Positions 14,206-27,726 of a stretch of 64,000 bases of DNA are shown here, piece by piece. How positions within the stretch are numbered: the first letter of the stretch is position 1; every line of letters starts with the position of its first letter. A program made the translations under genes and the position numbers. A model generated the notes under the pieces. It did no database searches and had not been told where the DNA came from. It was given only the letters and a program-made list of their open reading frames with translations. The DNA lies in NCBI GenBank assembly GCA_014706295.1, contig JACSVZ010000038.1, forward strand, positions 3,038,001 through 3,102,000, in the 5' to 3' direction. Source of the stretch: Lycocorax pyrrhopterus obiensis (Eukaryota > Chordata > Aves > Passeriformes > Paradisaeidae).

Positions 14206-14790
14206 TCATAGAATCAGGGAATGGTATGGTTTGGGAGGGACCTTAAAGCCCATCTCATTCCCACCCCCTGCCGCGGGCAGGGACACCTGCCACTATCCCA
14301 GGCTGCTCCAAGCCCCGTCCAGCCTGGCCTTGGACACTGCCAGGGATCCAGGGGCAGCCACAGCTGCTCTGGGCACCCTGTGCCAGGGCCTCCTCACCCT
14401 CACAGGGAACAATTCCTTCCCAATATCCCATCTAACCCTGCCCTCTGGCAGTGGAAGCCATTCCCTGTGTCCTGTCCCTCCATGCCTTGTCCCCAGTCCC
14501 TCTCCAGCTCTCCTGGAGCCCCCTTTAGGCCCTGCAAGGGGCTCTGAGGTTTCCTGGAGCCTTCTCTTCTCCAGGTGAGCACCCCCAGCTCTCCCAGCCT
14601 GGCTCCAGAGCAGAGGGGCTCCAGCCCTCAGAGCATCTCTGTGGTCTCCTCTGGACTCACTCCAGCAGCTCCACATCCTTCTGATGTTGGGGATCTCAGA
14701 GCTGGAGGCAGCTGTGGAGGTGGGGTCTAATCAGAGCAGAGCAGAGGGGCAGAATCCCCCCCTGCCCTGCTGCCCATACTGTGGGATGAG
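14206..14790 (-). mobile_element. CR1 LINE 3' fragment
   Basis: Starts with the reverse-complement CR1 tail (ATCATAGAATCAGGG, then GGGAGGGACCTTAAAGCCCATC) and runs through the standard block with GGGACACCTGCCACTATCCC and GGGCACCCTGTGCCAGGGCC. It extends further 5' than most copies here, to the GCAGAGGGGCAGAATCCCCC region. It is 5'-truncated and noncoding. Confidence 0.9.
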
Positions 14791-17700
14791 CTCCTTGGAG
14801 CAGAGATGACTTTGCTCCATTCCTCCTTTGGAGGGTGAGTCACAATCACTCCTCTGCATCACTGGTGGTAAACTCGTCTCTGTGGCAGTGCGGATCCAAG
14901 GATTATCTGATTATGCCAGTCCCTATCCACGACAACAAAACAGGGACAATTGCAGCTGCTACAAGGTCAGTATCACAAGGCAGCAGTTTTGTCTCTACCA
15001 GAAGCCATCGTTAGCCAGCACTGCCATGCCCTCGCCCTGCAGCCCAATCACGGCACACAGATTGTCTTGGTGAAGTTGGGGATGCAAAGGCAGTCACTGT
15101 GTGCCCGTTCCCCAGCAGGCACAGCCAAAGGCTGACGTGACTGGGTGCGGCTCAGATCACTTCCAGGATGGTGAGGACCTCATGAACACAGAGCTTCAGA
15201 ACAGGGTCCGCTCCATACCCCTGCCATGGTACATCCTGGTCTGAGGAGGGACATGCTGGCTGATCCAGGGGGGCTGATGGCAGCTCTGACAACTGTCCTT
15301 CATTTTCTGCTGCTCCAGGACAGAAATTCTGAGTGAAAAGGAGCAACTGTTTGGTCAGTCCTGCCCCCGTGTGCAGACAGCAGGTGGTGCTGGGAAGGGA
15401 CAGATCCTCCACTCGAGTACCAATGGGAAGAGCTTCTCCTCTGCCCAGCTGGCCCTAATCGGGGTGCTGGACACGCACCCCCACATGGACACCTGCCGCT
15501 GGCAGAGCCTGGACACCAGCCAGTGCCTCACCCGGGCACCAGCAGGGACGGCAGTGAATCACCTCCCTCCTGCTGACACTCACATGCCTTGTCCTAAAGC
15601 AGCTCTTTGTTCCTGGAGGTGTTTGATCCATGAGGTTCCCATCACTGGAATGAACGTTCCCACAAGCAGAGTGTGCAGGCAGAAAGCCTGAGAGAAGATA
15701 TTTGCCCCCTTCTTTGTTTTTGGGCTGTTCTGTACTTTTATGGATTGGTAAACCTGAGTAACTGCAATGAGGTTGAGAAGCACAGAAACATGGTGGGGGT
15801 TGGTAGAGCTGTCCCGACCCTGGACTGGAGATCTCAAGCTTATTCCCAGTGCACAGAGTTACCCCGGCTGAGGAGGTGCCAGACCTGACAGCACCGTGAC
15901 AGGAGGGAACACCGCCTGCGGGGACTGCACCTCTGGCTGCGGTGGAGCCGACACACTGTGCCCTCCCCTCCGGAACACAGACCCCCGGCTGCACTGGCTG
16001 TCACTCGGACAAAGGGCAGCTACAGCTCCTCTGCTGGAAAACGGGTGACACCCGGGCATTCCCCCACTGCCCACCACGCTCGGCACCGCGCCTGCCCCTC
16101 CCTGCTGCCAGAGTGGACAGGAGGACACCTCATCTGCCCGCGGCACCTCTCAGACCTCGCTCTTACCTCTCACTGGTGGCCATGTGGGGCTGGGGGCAGC
16201 GATGTCAGAGGAAGCTCACGGCTGAGCCTGGACATGGATTCCTGAACTCCTGGAGAGTCTCTTTCCTATGCAGAGCCAAGCTCTACGTTCAAGGGTAGCT
16301 CCCAGACAGAGCCGGGGCCCAATTTCCTGATTTCTCTGCTGGTGAGGCTGTGATGCAGCGTCCGGGCGGTCCCTGTGGCAGCACCGCCTGCGCCCTCCAA
16401 CCTCCATCAGAAATGACTCATTATTTGACAACACTTAGAGCAACTTCTGCCCTTTGAGGGCACAGTTACACACCCTTGCTAGAAGGGAACTGGAGCTCAC
16501 CAGATCCTGTCCCCTGTGGCACTGTGGGGGAATCAGTATCCCCCTGCAAACAGGGACAGTTGCTGTCACCACTGCTGGCCTGGCCAGGGCAGTGACCATG
16601 GAGTGGGTGCCTGTGGTGGCAACAGCTCTCCAGGGAGGCTGAGTCTCAGGAGAGGAAGAGCTGGGACCAGGGATCCCCAAGTGTAATCCTGTCTCAGCAT
16701 CGACTCTGTGAGCCTCAGGGCAGGTTGACCTGGGAGCATGGCCACCCCTCCCTGTTCCACTGGGGGTGACAACCCAGAGGCATCGCGGGTTGGGACAGGC
16801 AATGGCAGAGCAACCTTTAACTGAGCACCACCGTCAAACAGAGCCAGCTTATCTGTATCCTGCAGCATCAGCAACGAGTCGGGAGGGAATAACCCCCTCC
16901 GCAGTTCATCATCCCAGCCAGAAAACCAGACACCAGTTCTGCACTCGTGTCCAGCATTTCCAATATTCTGAGCAAAATGGTGAAAAAGAAGAAAATGCAG
17001 TTGTAGGCAAACACCAGACTTCATTCAGGGGTCTTGGGATCTTTTAGGGTGTACTTTAAAAAAATTTTTAATAAAATAATGTTTAAGCCTTCAGAAAACA
17101 CTGGCAATTCAAGGGCAAAGGCAGTGCAGAAGAAAACTAATCCAAACTAGCTGGTACTTTCAGGTCCTGGTTATATTTTTCCATCCATAAACAACTTCCC
17201 CAAGCCATCCAAGCCAGACTGTTCATAGGATTCTTGGGGCAGGTTTCCCCAGGAGCACTCCTTGCATTATTCCCTGTATTTGTAGGGATGGATCCTTAGA
17301 AACCTGGTCTGTTCAGGCTGGAGAAAAACACACGAGTTCATCCTTACAGCCCTGCGCTGCACTCCCAGGATCTGCACAAGGCTCCCTGTGACAAACAGAA
17401 ATGTTTTGTACTTTTGGGTTTTGCCACATCCGCCCGTTGTTACAGACGTGACCATGGGCCAAAGAACTCGGCGTCACGCACAGGGAACCACCCCTCAGAT
17501 GTAATAAATGGGCTTTCACTTTCCCTGGCCTGCTGCACAGCCAGCAGAGATTCCCACTTGCTTCTGCCTGAGCTGGTGTCCCCTTTACATGCTGGTACCT
17601 GCCACCCAGCCAGAGCCTGAGCCTTTAACTCACGGAACCTCAGCACTGCCTTCTCCCTTCTCTGGTGCAGCAAAGACAACGCCCGGCTCGGTGGGTACAG

Positions 17701-18359
17701 CTGAACCACCGCGCGCCCGGGTCCCTCCAAAAGCTACAGAGCTGAAACATCAGGACTGTGCAGCCCTTCCCAAGTCACTGGGTAAATGGGCAGTGGTATG
17801 GGAATGTTTGTCTCACATTCTAGGCTGAGGCTTTGCCTACTTGCCAGTCTTCCTTCCCCCTGGCATCCTGCATTTGGGCCAGGGAGAGCAAGGCCCAACA
17901 TCCTACGGAGCCATTCCTGGCAAAATGAAAGTTATCCAAAGGAGCAGAGTTTGGAGGTGGAGAGATGAGCAACAATATTCATCAGGAACAGCACACATTT
18001 TGTACAGAAAAATCAGCTCATGTCATCTCAGCAAGATCTGGGCATTAGCAATCCCGAACCCACAGGCTCTCTTTTGCCAACTCAACCCCTTTCAGTCTAC
18101 TTGGATGATACCATTGGATTCACCAGAAATTTACCTTCCAGCCTGAGGAGCCTGCCCTGCATTTCAAACCTTCAAAAAGGGAACCAGAAAATGGCAATAA
18201 GTCATAAGAGCAGACATGTCTTCGACGTCCAATCTCCAGCATTTAAAGGGAACATCACTGAGTTAAAACATGCTAAATGATGATAAAACATAATTTCATC
18301 ATATTATTTATAAATCTTTGCTTTATCACAGCAAAGATTTATATTTCCACCCAGAAATA
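14791..18359. other. intergenic or MATK 5' flank, no gene recognised
   Basis: Unique-looking DNA of moderate GC content without a recognised protein. A 152-codon frame on the minus strand (17024-16566) has no motif I know. MATK has long 5' introns in mammals, so noncoding leader exons could lie here unseen. Confidence 0.4.
15152..15330 (-). other. candidate terminal coding exon, gene unknown
   Basis: On the minus strand a good acceptor (CTCCTTTTCACTCAG) precedes a 179-base stretch open in two frames. One ends DPVLKLCVHEVLTILEVI and stop, the other ends GRGMERTLF and stop. No polyadenylation signal follows, and neither frame is recognised. It is upstream of MATK on the same strand. Confidence 0.2.
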
Positions 18360-18880
18360 TAGAATCACAGAATCCCAGAATGGTTGGGGTTGGAAGACAC
18401 CTTGAATATCATTCCTTTCTAAACCCCTGCCATGGCAGGGACACCTTCCACTGTCCCAGGCTGCTCCAAGCCCCATCCAACCTGGCCTGGGACACTGCCA
18501 GGGATCCAGGGGCAGCCACAGCTGCTCTGGGCACCCTGTGCCAGGGCCTCCTCACCCTCCCAGGGAACAATTCCTTCCCAATATCCCATCCAGCCCCGCC
18601 CTCTGGCAGTGGGAAGCCATTCCCTGTGTCCTGTCCCTCCATCCCTTGTCCCCAGTCCCTCTCCAGCTCTCCTGGAGCCCCCTTTAGGCCCTGCAAGGGG
18701 CTCTGAGCTCTCCCTGGAGCCTTCTCTTCTGCAAGTGAGCACCCCCAGCTCTCCCAGCCTGGCTCCAGAGCAGAGGGGCTCCAGCCCTGGAGCAGCTCCG
18801 GGGCCTCCTCTGGACTGGCTCCAGCAGCTCCACGTCCTCCTGGTATTGGGGGCCACAGAGTTGGAGGCAGCTGTGCAGGT
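18360..18880 (-). mobile_element. CR1 LINE 3' fragment
   Basis: Begins AGAATCACAGAATCCCAGAATGG and carries the complete 3' block to the GGAGGCAGCTGTGCAGG region. The reverse-complement tail at the left gives minus orientation. Confidence 0.9.
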
Positions 18881-19800
18881 AATTGTTGGTTCATTTGGAG
18901 AGAGGATCATTTGAAAGTCTTTCACCCTGAATAAGCTTTAGGTGATGCCTTAAGCTCACCCTTCTGCGAGTGGCTGTGCCCAGCACTGGTTCAGGCGCTC
19001 TTGTACACCTGCATCTCTCTCTCTGCATCACCAGGAGCCAGACTGATGCCTCCAGGAGCAATTCCCCTCTGTCCCCAGCAGCCCCACGGAACAGTGTTGA
19101 CAGAAGAGGTATTTTCCCTAAACTTGTGCAGAGCAAATAACAACGCCCGAATCTCTGCCCCAGCAAGAAAGCAGAGCCTGGGCATGCTCGAGGGACAAGT
19201 GGAAGATGCTCAGCTGCAGCTGAACACACGAGTTGGTGACACCCAGCCCCGATGTCAGGGCAGCTTCTTTCATGGGGACACATCAGGCCGTGGCTGCGGT
19301 GTCCATGCTGGTGTGTTGTGTCTGTCTGGGGGGGACGTGCAGCACTCAGAGGCTTGTCCCACATCTGGTTCTTGGTTTTTTCAGGCAACCGTGTCACTTG
19401 CCCTGAATGGGGACTGCTCCATCAGTTAAAATCTTTAGTATTTAGTATCATAACTTGGCTCCCATTACTAGCAGCACTTGTGGCAATGTCCAATGGCTGT
19501 ACTTCCTAATTTCTAATGAGGAAAGCTTTTTGCAGTGGATGTACCTTTCATCCTCTTTTGATCTGATTAAGGTCACGGTAGAAAATGCTCATGATATTTC
19601 AACATTTCCCAATCTTTCTGATTTACCAATAACAGGGGATGATAACTGGATGGCAAAATGAAGATCCCAATCAAGGCACGAGGTTATGGTAGCACTGAGT
19701 GTACAGGGGGACAGCACCAGCTCCAGCAGAGCTCAGAACATGCTGCACTGGGTTAGTTCATACAGCGGTCATGTAGTGATGGGACAAGGGGGAAAGGCTT

Positions 19801-20047
19801 TAAACTGAAGGAGGGTGGGTTTTGATGGGATATTAGGAAGAAATATTTTTGGTTATGAGGGTGGGGAGGCCCTGGGACAGGGTGCCCAGAGCAGCTGTGG
19901 CTGCCCCATCCTTGGAAGTGTCCAAGGCCAGGTTGGACAGGGCTTGGAGCAGCCTGGGACAGTGGAAGGTGACCCTGTCCAGGGGGTGGAACTGGATGAG
20001 CTTTAAGGTCCCTTCCAGCCCAAACTATTCTGGGATTCTGATTCTAT
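19801..20047 (+). mobile_element. CR1 LINE 3' fragment
   Basis: Runs from GATGGGATATTAGGAAGAAA through GTGCCCAGAGCAGCTGTGGC to the tail CTGGGATTCTGATTCTAT. It is a short 5'-truncated copy in plus orientation. Confidence 0.9.
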
Positions 20048-20312
20048 AAAACAATGCATCTATGTCAACATCTATGAAAGCTTTGAAATACATCCCTCTC
20101 CAAATATATATTTTTGTATGGCTTATGAACTTTATCCCAGAATATTTAAACAGAACCTTCTTTATACCCCCCAGAAATGTACTTAAAGAAGAAACAGCTT
20201 CATTTGACGATAACACAGAAATAATGTTCTTCAGTAAGTTCTAAAAAGCCATTCAAAATACTCCAAAAAGCCTGAAGGAATGTGAAGAGTGACTTGAAAC
20301 TGAACTTTAAAT

Positions 20313-20690
20313 GAAGAATCACAGTGTTCCACAATGGTTTTGGTTGGGAGGGACCTTAAAAATTATCCAGTCCCACCCCCTGCCATGGGCAGGGACACCT
20401 TCCACTAGACCACAATGCTCCAAGACCTGTCCAACCTGGCCTTGAGCACTTCCAGGGGTGGGACAGCCACAGCTGCTCTGGGCAACCTGTGCAGCCAAGA
20501 ATTCCTTCCCATCTAACCCTGCCCTCTGGCAGTGGGAAGCCATTCCCTGTGTCCTGTCCCCCCAGGGCCTTGTCCCAAGTCCCTTCCCAGCTCTCCTGGA
20601 GTCCCTTTAAGCACTGCAAGGGGCTCTGAGGTCTCCCCAGAACCTTCCCTTCCCCAGGCTGAACACCCCCAGCTCTCCCAGCCTTCAACA
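20313..20690 (-). mobile_element. CR1 LINE 3' fragment
   Basis: The left end is a degraded tail (GAATCACAGTGTTCC), followed by the standard block to CCCAGCTCTCCCAGCC. Several deletions relative to its neighbours suggest an older copy. Confidence 0.88.
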
Positions 20691-21245
20691 AATACATGAA
20701 GCTGAAGCCTGTGGCAATTCTCTTACTGTCTGGTGGTGTCACATCCAACACCCAAAGTGTCCAGATCTGGTTGTCTCCATTGCACTCTTTTTCCAGGTAC
20801 CGCTATGACAGCACCAAAGCCACATTACAGCTTGGTCAACTTTGTTCAAAACCACTGAGAAGGAAGTGTCTCCTTATGTCTGTACCACACTGTACAACTG
20901 CTGCTCTCAAACAGCAGCCCCTGGAGCCCAGGATCCCTGCTCCAAAGGATGGGGGAAAACCCCAAACCCACACAACAAAACCTGGCAGCTTCAGGCACTT
21001 CAGGCCAGAGGGCAGAAGTCTAAAGTGATAAAATGTTTAAAGGATACACATGATATCAGAGCATGGGTGGGATTTATTTCTTTTTCTTTTTCTTTAATAT
21101 ATCTCTCTATATGTTTTGCTGTGGGAAGAGTTTCTTCTAGAGCAAGGAGTGGGAGGGAAGGAAACATAACAGAAGGAAAGGAACTGTTGCTACAGGCAAC
21201 TCAACTCTTACACAACAGTGCAATTTCTGTAGTGATTATGGAAAC

Positions 21246-21570
21246 ACAGAATCACAGAATCACTGAGGTGGGAAAAGACCTCCAGGATCATCAAGTCCAA
21301 CAGTCAGCCCAGCACCCCCTCCATGTTCACCACTAACCCGTGTCCCCAAGTGCCACATCCTCATGTCGTTTGAACACTTTCAGGGATGGTGACTCCACCA
21401 CTGTCCTGGGCAGCCTGTGCCAGTGCCTGACCACAATTTCCATGAAGATGTTTTCCCCTATACCCAACCCAGACCTCCCCTGCTGCAGCTTGAGGCCATT
21501 TCCTCTCGTCCTGTCATTTGTTACCTGGGAAAGAGACTGACCCCCACCTGGCTCCACTGTCCCATCAGGG
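21246..21570 (-). mobile_element. CR1 LINE 3' fragment, older subfamily
   Basis: The tail AGAATCACAGAATCACTGAGG is followed by the GGATCATCAAGTCCAACAGT / CACCACTAACCCGTGTCC block. This is the classic CR1 3' body and differs from the GC-rich subfamily that dominates the window. Confidence 0.88.
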
Positions 21571-22599
21571 GTTTTACGATTTTGGAGAATTGTAGTACAA
21601 CAAAACTACCTGCAATGGACTATTTAAAATGCAAGACATCAGACTAACCCAGGACTTCTTTACAGGCAAAAATTGCAATCATATGAGCATTATTTCATAC
21701 ACATAATATGATTACTATGCAGCATCTCTTGTTTGTAATTTTTTTCCACCTCCTTCACCCTCTGCTCTTCTACCTGTCTCTCTTCTTTTTACTGTGTGCA
21801 TTAAATGTACTCTTTCAAGATTTCAAGTCCCCTGATTATGTTTTTTCCCCTCAAAGCCCGCATTTTTAAACCATGCCAGGAGAAGAAGGAGATAAAATGG
21901 TAACAACCCAACTGAAATGAAGGCAGCTATGTGAAGGAAATACACAGAAAGCTGCAGTTCTTCCCACACACTATGGAAGGTGGAATTTTAAGTTAGTTAG
22001 AAGTTCATCATCATCACTACACCATACACAGAAATTAAGCTTATATTGCAAAACCTCACCTAAAGCTCCTTTGAAAATATGAAACCAAGAATTTGGTGTC
22101 CAAGCTGAAGCCTTCTTCATCAACCTTCTGCCCTGAGCCACAGAAGTTTCAGGCAAGACTGGCAACGGCAATTTTAATTTAACCTCAAACTGGGCTCTCT
22201 GTCATCATATTTAACTTGAGTAACTGTAGGGTTTTAACGTTTGCTTATTTGGTATTGATCAAGAAAGTCAATGGTCTCATTGCACAGTCAAGAAAACTGC
22301 CACTGTTAATGAAAAAAAGTAATTACATGTAAATGACCTTTCCTGCTGCGTATCAAACCAAGAACGGCTGAGCAAACAGGATGGGAGAGGGCTTGAGTCA
22401 CGCACTGTACAATTTTATGTGCTACAATAAATTCTGTGGTTTTCCACATAGGCAATAAAAAATGGGACAGAGGAGTCAATGGCACACAGAAACAGTGAGG
22501 ACAAGTAGCATTTCATTTATGGACAGTAGGACTCTCATTTGGTGGGACACCCCAACCTCACACTGTCAGTGTGGAGAACCAAATTAACCAGGACCCTCA

Positions 22600-22838
22600 T
22601 GTTAGAGGGTTGGGATGGATCTCAGGGAAAGGTTCTTCCCCCCGAGGGTGCTGGGGCACTGCCCAGGCTCCCCAGGGCATGGTCCCGGCCCCAAGGCTGC
22701 CAGAGCTCCAGGAGCGTTTGGACAGCGCTCTCAGGGATGCCCAGGGTGGGATTGTTGGGGTGTCTGTGCAGGGCCAGGGGCTGGACTGAGGATCCCTGTG
22801 GGTTCATTCCAACACAGGATTTTCTATGGTTCTATGCC
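22600..22838 (+). mobile_element. CR1 LINE 3' fragment
   Basis: Has the block GGATCTCAGGGAAAGG, GGGTGCTGGGGCACTGCC and CTCCAGGAGCGTTTGGAC, and ends TTTCTATGGTTCTATG. Same subfamily as the copies at 33.4 and 46.0 kb. Confidence 0.88.
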
Positions 22839-23057
22839 CCTCTCACTTTGATGAATCCCTTTACTTAAATCTGAGCAACACCAAAACAATTTCTTCTGTT
22901 ACTAATTATAGAAGTATAATAATAAATAAAATGTAGTCCAGATCTCTCAGTAGTTTAAAAGTGTTAATTGCAGTGAGAATCTTCAGTATCCCACTGTCAG
23001 GGACATTCAGCAAACTGGTATTAACCGCTCTTCTCTACCTGTGCATCATTTCATTAC

Positions 23058-23280
23058 AGATTCACTGAATCCCAGAATGGTTTGGGTTGGGAGGGACCTT
23101 AAAGCCCATCCCATTCCACCCCCTGCCATGGGCAGGGACACCTTCCACTAGCCCAGGCTGCTCCAAGCCTCGTCCAGCCTGGCCTGGAACACTTCCAGGG
23201 ATCCAGGGGCAGCCACAGCTGCTCTGGGCACCCTGTGCCAGGGCCTCCCCACCCTCACAGGGAAGAATTTCTTCCTCTAA
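23058..23280 (-). mobile_element. CR1 LINE 3' fragment
   Basis: A short copy starting ACAGATTCACTGAATCCCAG, truncated after CCTCACAGGGAAGAATTTC. Confidence 0.88.
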
Positions 23281-23696
23281 AGTAAAGAGTTCCTGGCAGC
23301 TTACAGTCTCTAAAGCATCCAACTTACCTTCCTAACAGGGATCTTGCAGTCCAGGTTCATCTGTCAATGCAAGAGATGAGAAAGGAAACCCATCACAAAA
23401 ATAAATATATTGCAGTCAGGTTTTTAACAGCGAACATCAGCAGGCAAAGAATTAAAAACATGTTTAAAAACTATTTAAATAATTCTGGAATCTTGCTTTA
23501 CCTGAAGTAAGAAAATGTGAGAAGCTGATCAACTGAGCTTTAGATTCTCTGGAATGAGCCCACAGTTACAGCATCTGAGACTTCCCTTAAAAGCTTTTCT
23601 ATAAATAACAACTGTGAGTGTTCCGAAAAGCAACATGAGCTTTGTAGAAGTCAAGTGGGAGTGCCTGGGGCTGGAAATACAGTTCTGACAAATCCA

Positions 23697-24065
23697 TAGA
23701 ATCACAGAACCCCAGAATGGTTGAGGTTGGAAGGGATCTTCAAGCTCATCTTATTCGACACCCATGGGCAGGGACACCTTCCACTGTCCCAGGCTGCTCC
23801 AAGCCCCGTCCAGCCTGGCCTTGGGCACTGCCAGGGATCCAGGGGCAGCCACAGCTGCTCTGGGCACCCTGTGCCAGGGCCTCCCCACCCTCACAGGGAA
23901 CAATTCCTTCCCAATATCCCATCCATCCCTGCCCTCTGGCAGTGAGAAGCCATTCCCTGTGTCCTGTCCCTCCAGGCCCTTGTCTAAACTTCCTCTCCAG
24001 CTCTCTTGGAGCCCCTTTAGGCACTAGAAGGGGCTCTGAGGTCTCAGCAAATCCTTCTTTTAAAT
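23697..24065 (-). mobile_element. CR1 LINE 3' fragment
   Basis: Starts TAGAATCACAGAACCCCAG. The full 3' block runs to GGGGCTCTGAGGTCTC. Confidence 0.88.
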
Positions 24066-26264
24066 CCTTGTTTACAAAAAGTCCCATTGTCTCTGGAGAG
24101 GATTAAAGTGACATGACAGAAGTAAAAAACCAGACAAACATGCTTTCCCTTTAACCAAACCTTGCTACTTCTCTGGACGTTTGCCGATTCTTGGGACTCT
24201 GCCTTGGGGTTTGCAGCACTTTGAAATTAATTACTAGACTGCTTTGTCACAGGTCGCCAAACTACCAGGAACGTATCCACTTTTGTGGGAATTTTGATTA
24301 CATAAATAGCCAAGTAAGAAATGATATTTGCTCTTTTATCACCAAAATGCATACACCCACAACAAATCAACCCTTCAATCTGACCTTGGTGGCAGAGCTT
24401 CCTTGGGATGAATGTCAGGAGAATGAAGAGCTGATTTCAGAGCTCCTTTCTAAAAATGTTAATGATCTCAGGCAACCGAGTGCACGCGGGATTTTACAGC
24501 TGCCTGGTAATCTTCTTAACTGCAGTAATCATACAAGAAATTCTCCCTCAAAAGCACACCAAGAGCTGAATGTATCACCTCTGTCACTGAGACTGAGTCT
24601 TCAGGGGTCTCCATGGATATTTCTGTTCTCTACTGGCATTTTCCCATCACTCACCTGCTGCAGTTTGATGGCTGTGTGCAAGAGGAGAAGTTTTTTCCCC
24701 ACCTCCTGTCACATCTTTTATTTGGGTGTAGGATTCTGGCATTACTCTCTGAATACTAAACACAAACCCATTGCAGCTGCACTCAGAGCTTACAGGGAAG
24801 TCAGATATTTTAACCTTCACCATTTCCAATCTGAGACACAGAGCACATCCTTCAGCATAACTAACCATGACAGCAACAGCAGGAATTTCTCATCAGAATG
24901 TGTTTTCTCAAGGTGTACATACTTACGCCTCAATAAAATGTTGCCACCCTGTTGAGTAACAGTGATTTTAAAAGCTCCCAGCCACCTTACACCGCAATTC
25001 AAGACAGGAAGGAAATGCAGCATCCATTGAAGCTGCAAAGGGCTCTAGAGAGAGCCAATTGAAAACCCCACAGAGAAATTTAACTGGAGCACAATTCATT
25101 CACATACATCCACAAGGTTTGTCACCACGATGGACATGTCTTAATTTTAAAGCTTATAGGAAGTAGCAATCATTTAGCAAAGAATTTCTTATAGCAGATT
25201 TTTTGAGTCCATTGTGCACTCAGGTATGTTCTCTTGAAGATTATCACCCCTTCCTGGTGCCAGTCAATCACCTGCCTGTGTTATCAAAGGCATTTTCCAG
25301 GCATAAATAATACTTACATTTGGGGTTTTTTTTCTTTTTATCTGACCCTGCTTATAGTAAGAATGGGAAGAACAAAACCTGATCTCACTGAAAATGAAGA
25401 TTTAATTTAGATTTCAAATCTTAATGTATTATTTCATAAGTAAAAGTAAAGTAACATTTTCAGGAATTTACAAAATAATAGCAATGCAAATAATATAAAT
25501 GTGTCATCATCTGTCCCAGCACTGAAAACAGTTTTTGCACACAGAAAAAAAAGCCTGACTAATACAAAACTCTACACGAAAGCCCATAAATGTGTATTTG
25601 AAAAATCAGAGTAAGGTGATTATGCACAAAATAAACCAGCATGGCAAAAGTTCAACAGCTTGATCAAGCATTGTTGAAAAATAATGTTGTAAAAAAGTTA
25701 AAAATCATGATGAATATGTCTGAAATCAAAAGCCTCACACAGCAATTTGTCCTGCAAGGAAAGTGTCAACCTCTCCTACTCAGTCGTGTCAAACAGGATG
25801 TACACCCAGCAGCCCTCAAGGTACACTTTCAGAGACAGTTGTAGTCTGCTTCAGTGTTGTCACCTTCTCTTTCACAAGCTTGCCTCTTCTTTCCTCTATT
25901 TTTAGCAGTTTGTGAATGAAGAAAACAGGCTCAGTAGCCCAATTCTTCGCTATTTGGGAAAACATCCTTAATAGCATTTAAGTTAAATATCCTTCGTACT
26001 ATTGTCAGCTGTTTGTTCCTATGAAATCTTCCCCAATTTGTTCTATTCCATCTTATTAGAGCAATTACTAGAGCAGCTGGCAGTGGTGGATTAAATTTAT
26101 TACTGACATTTGCACCTCTAACCAACACTGAAGCAATGCCTTTGCTAAAAGCTTTGCTTTGTTAAGCAAAGGCTTCTGCTTGGGCACCTGGCTGGCACTC
26201 AGCCTCCCCAGTGTCCAACAGGTAACGCTCAAAAGGCACACCTGGCAAAGTTAGAATCTCTGCA
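24066..26264. other. AT-rich intergenic DNA
   Basis: Apart from the long unassigned frame above, I see no gene, repeat family or RNA here. Confidence 0.4.
24191..24955 (+). other. 254-codon open frame in AT-rich DNA, unassigned
   Basis: The frame is open without a stop for 765 bases at about 43% GC, which is unusually long for chance. The first ATG lies well inside (at about 24347). No domain, signal peptide or splice structure is recognised and composition is ordinary. It could be a chance frame or a decayed gene. Confidence 0.15.
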
Positions 26265-27055
26265 AAGATGGCCCCAGAAGGGTCTGTGCCAATCTCATGA
26301 AGTTCAACAAGGCCAAGTGCAACTTCTGCACCTGGGTCAGGGCAATCCCAAGCACAAACCCAGGCTGGGCAGAGAATGGATCAGGAGCAGCCCTGGGGAG
26401 AAGGACTTGGGGCTGTTGGTGGGTGAGAGGCTCAACCTGCCCCGGCCATGGGCACTGACCCCAGAAACCCCCCCTGTGCTGGGCTGAGCCCCCAGCGTGG
26501 GCAGCAGGGAGGGGGGGATTCTGCCCCTCTGCCCCGCTCAGCTGAGACCCCACCTGCAGAGCTGCCCCAGCCCTGGGCAACAACATCAGGAGGACGTGGA
26601 GCTGCTGGAGCCAGCCCAGAGGAGGCCCCGGAGCTGCTCCCAGGGCTGGAGCCCCTCTGCTCTGGAGCCAGGCTGGGAGAGCTGGGGGTGCTCACCTGGA
26701 GAGGAGAAGGCTCCAGGGAGAGCTCAGAGCCCCTTGCAGGGCCTAAAGGGGCTCCAGGAGAGCTGGAGAGGGACTGGGGACAAGGAATGGAGGGACAGGA
26801 CACAGGGAATGGCTTCCCACTGCCAGAGGGCAGGGTTAGATGGGATATTGGGAAGGAATTGTTCCCTGTGAGGGTGGGGAGGCCCTGGCACAGGGTGCCC
26901 AGAGCAGCTGTGGCTGCCCCTGGATCCCTGGCAGTGCCCAAGGCCAGGCTGGACGGGGCTTGGAGCAGCCTGGGACAGTGGAAGGTGTCCCTGCCCAGGG
27001 GTGTGGAATAAGATGAGCTTGAAGATCCCTTCCAACCCCAACCATTCCATGATTC
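26265..27055 (+). mobile_element. CR1 LINE 3' fragment, longest in the window
   Basis: Reaches further 5' than the other copies, to the end of the reverse-transcriptase frame region (words CTCATGAAGTTCAACAAGGC and GGGCAATCCCAAGCACAAAC). It ends with CCATTCCATGATTCC. Stops and frameshifts leave no intact frame. Confidence 0.9.
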
Positions 27056-27726
27056 CAAGTTTTTCCAGTGATAAGAAGTCTTTCAAATCAAAAGGCAATT
27101 CAAGATTCTCCTAGAACCTTTGTGCGCTGCAAATACAAACTTAATTGGAATTATTTCTTTGATGATGGTTATATCAACTACAAAGCTGTAGTTAGGCCTG
27201 AGAGATTTTATGCTTTTTATCACAAGCTGACATGAATGTCTCCATGATGCTATACATCAGATGCTTTCAATACTGCAGAACATTTCTGAATAGGTTATAG
27301 CTCACACCACTTTCTCCAGCCTTAGCATCCCTTCTCTGTGCAGTTCTCAGGAACTGCTAAACTTCTATTCATGCCACATTTCCAGGCTCAGCAAAGAACA
27401 GCAACTGCTGAGTAACTTCAGATGCTTGGCTGGTCCCACAGACAAATAGACCTGTCACAGTCTCTCTAAGAGTGAGGAGTAAGTACTGGCACCCTCCTGT
27501 TAAGTACTCTGGGATAGAAGTAGACGTTGGAAAAAACTCCAGTAAAGACAGCTCTGAATGACCATACTGCGATCCTGTGCATGATCTTCTTTCCAGGCCA
27601 CATGAAAAATTTGACAATTCTTGTGCTCAGACATTTTCACAGCCGGAACTCAGAGAAGACATGAAGTACAATGTCCAAAGATGAGTGAACACTTGGAGCA
27701 AAAGGGTTTTAGAGACATTGACTTGA

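Noticed and set aside
26432..27098. 200-codon frames on both strands at 26.4-27.1 kb and similar frames elsewhere
   Set aside because: They lie in the GC-rich CR1 3' block, and the same peptides recur at every CR1 copy.
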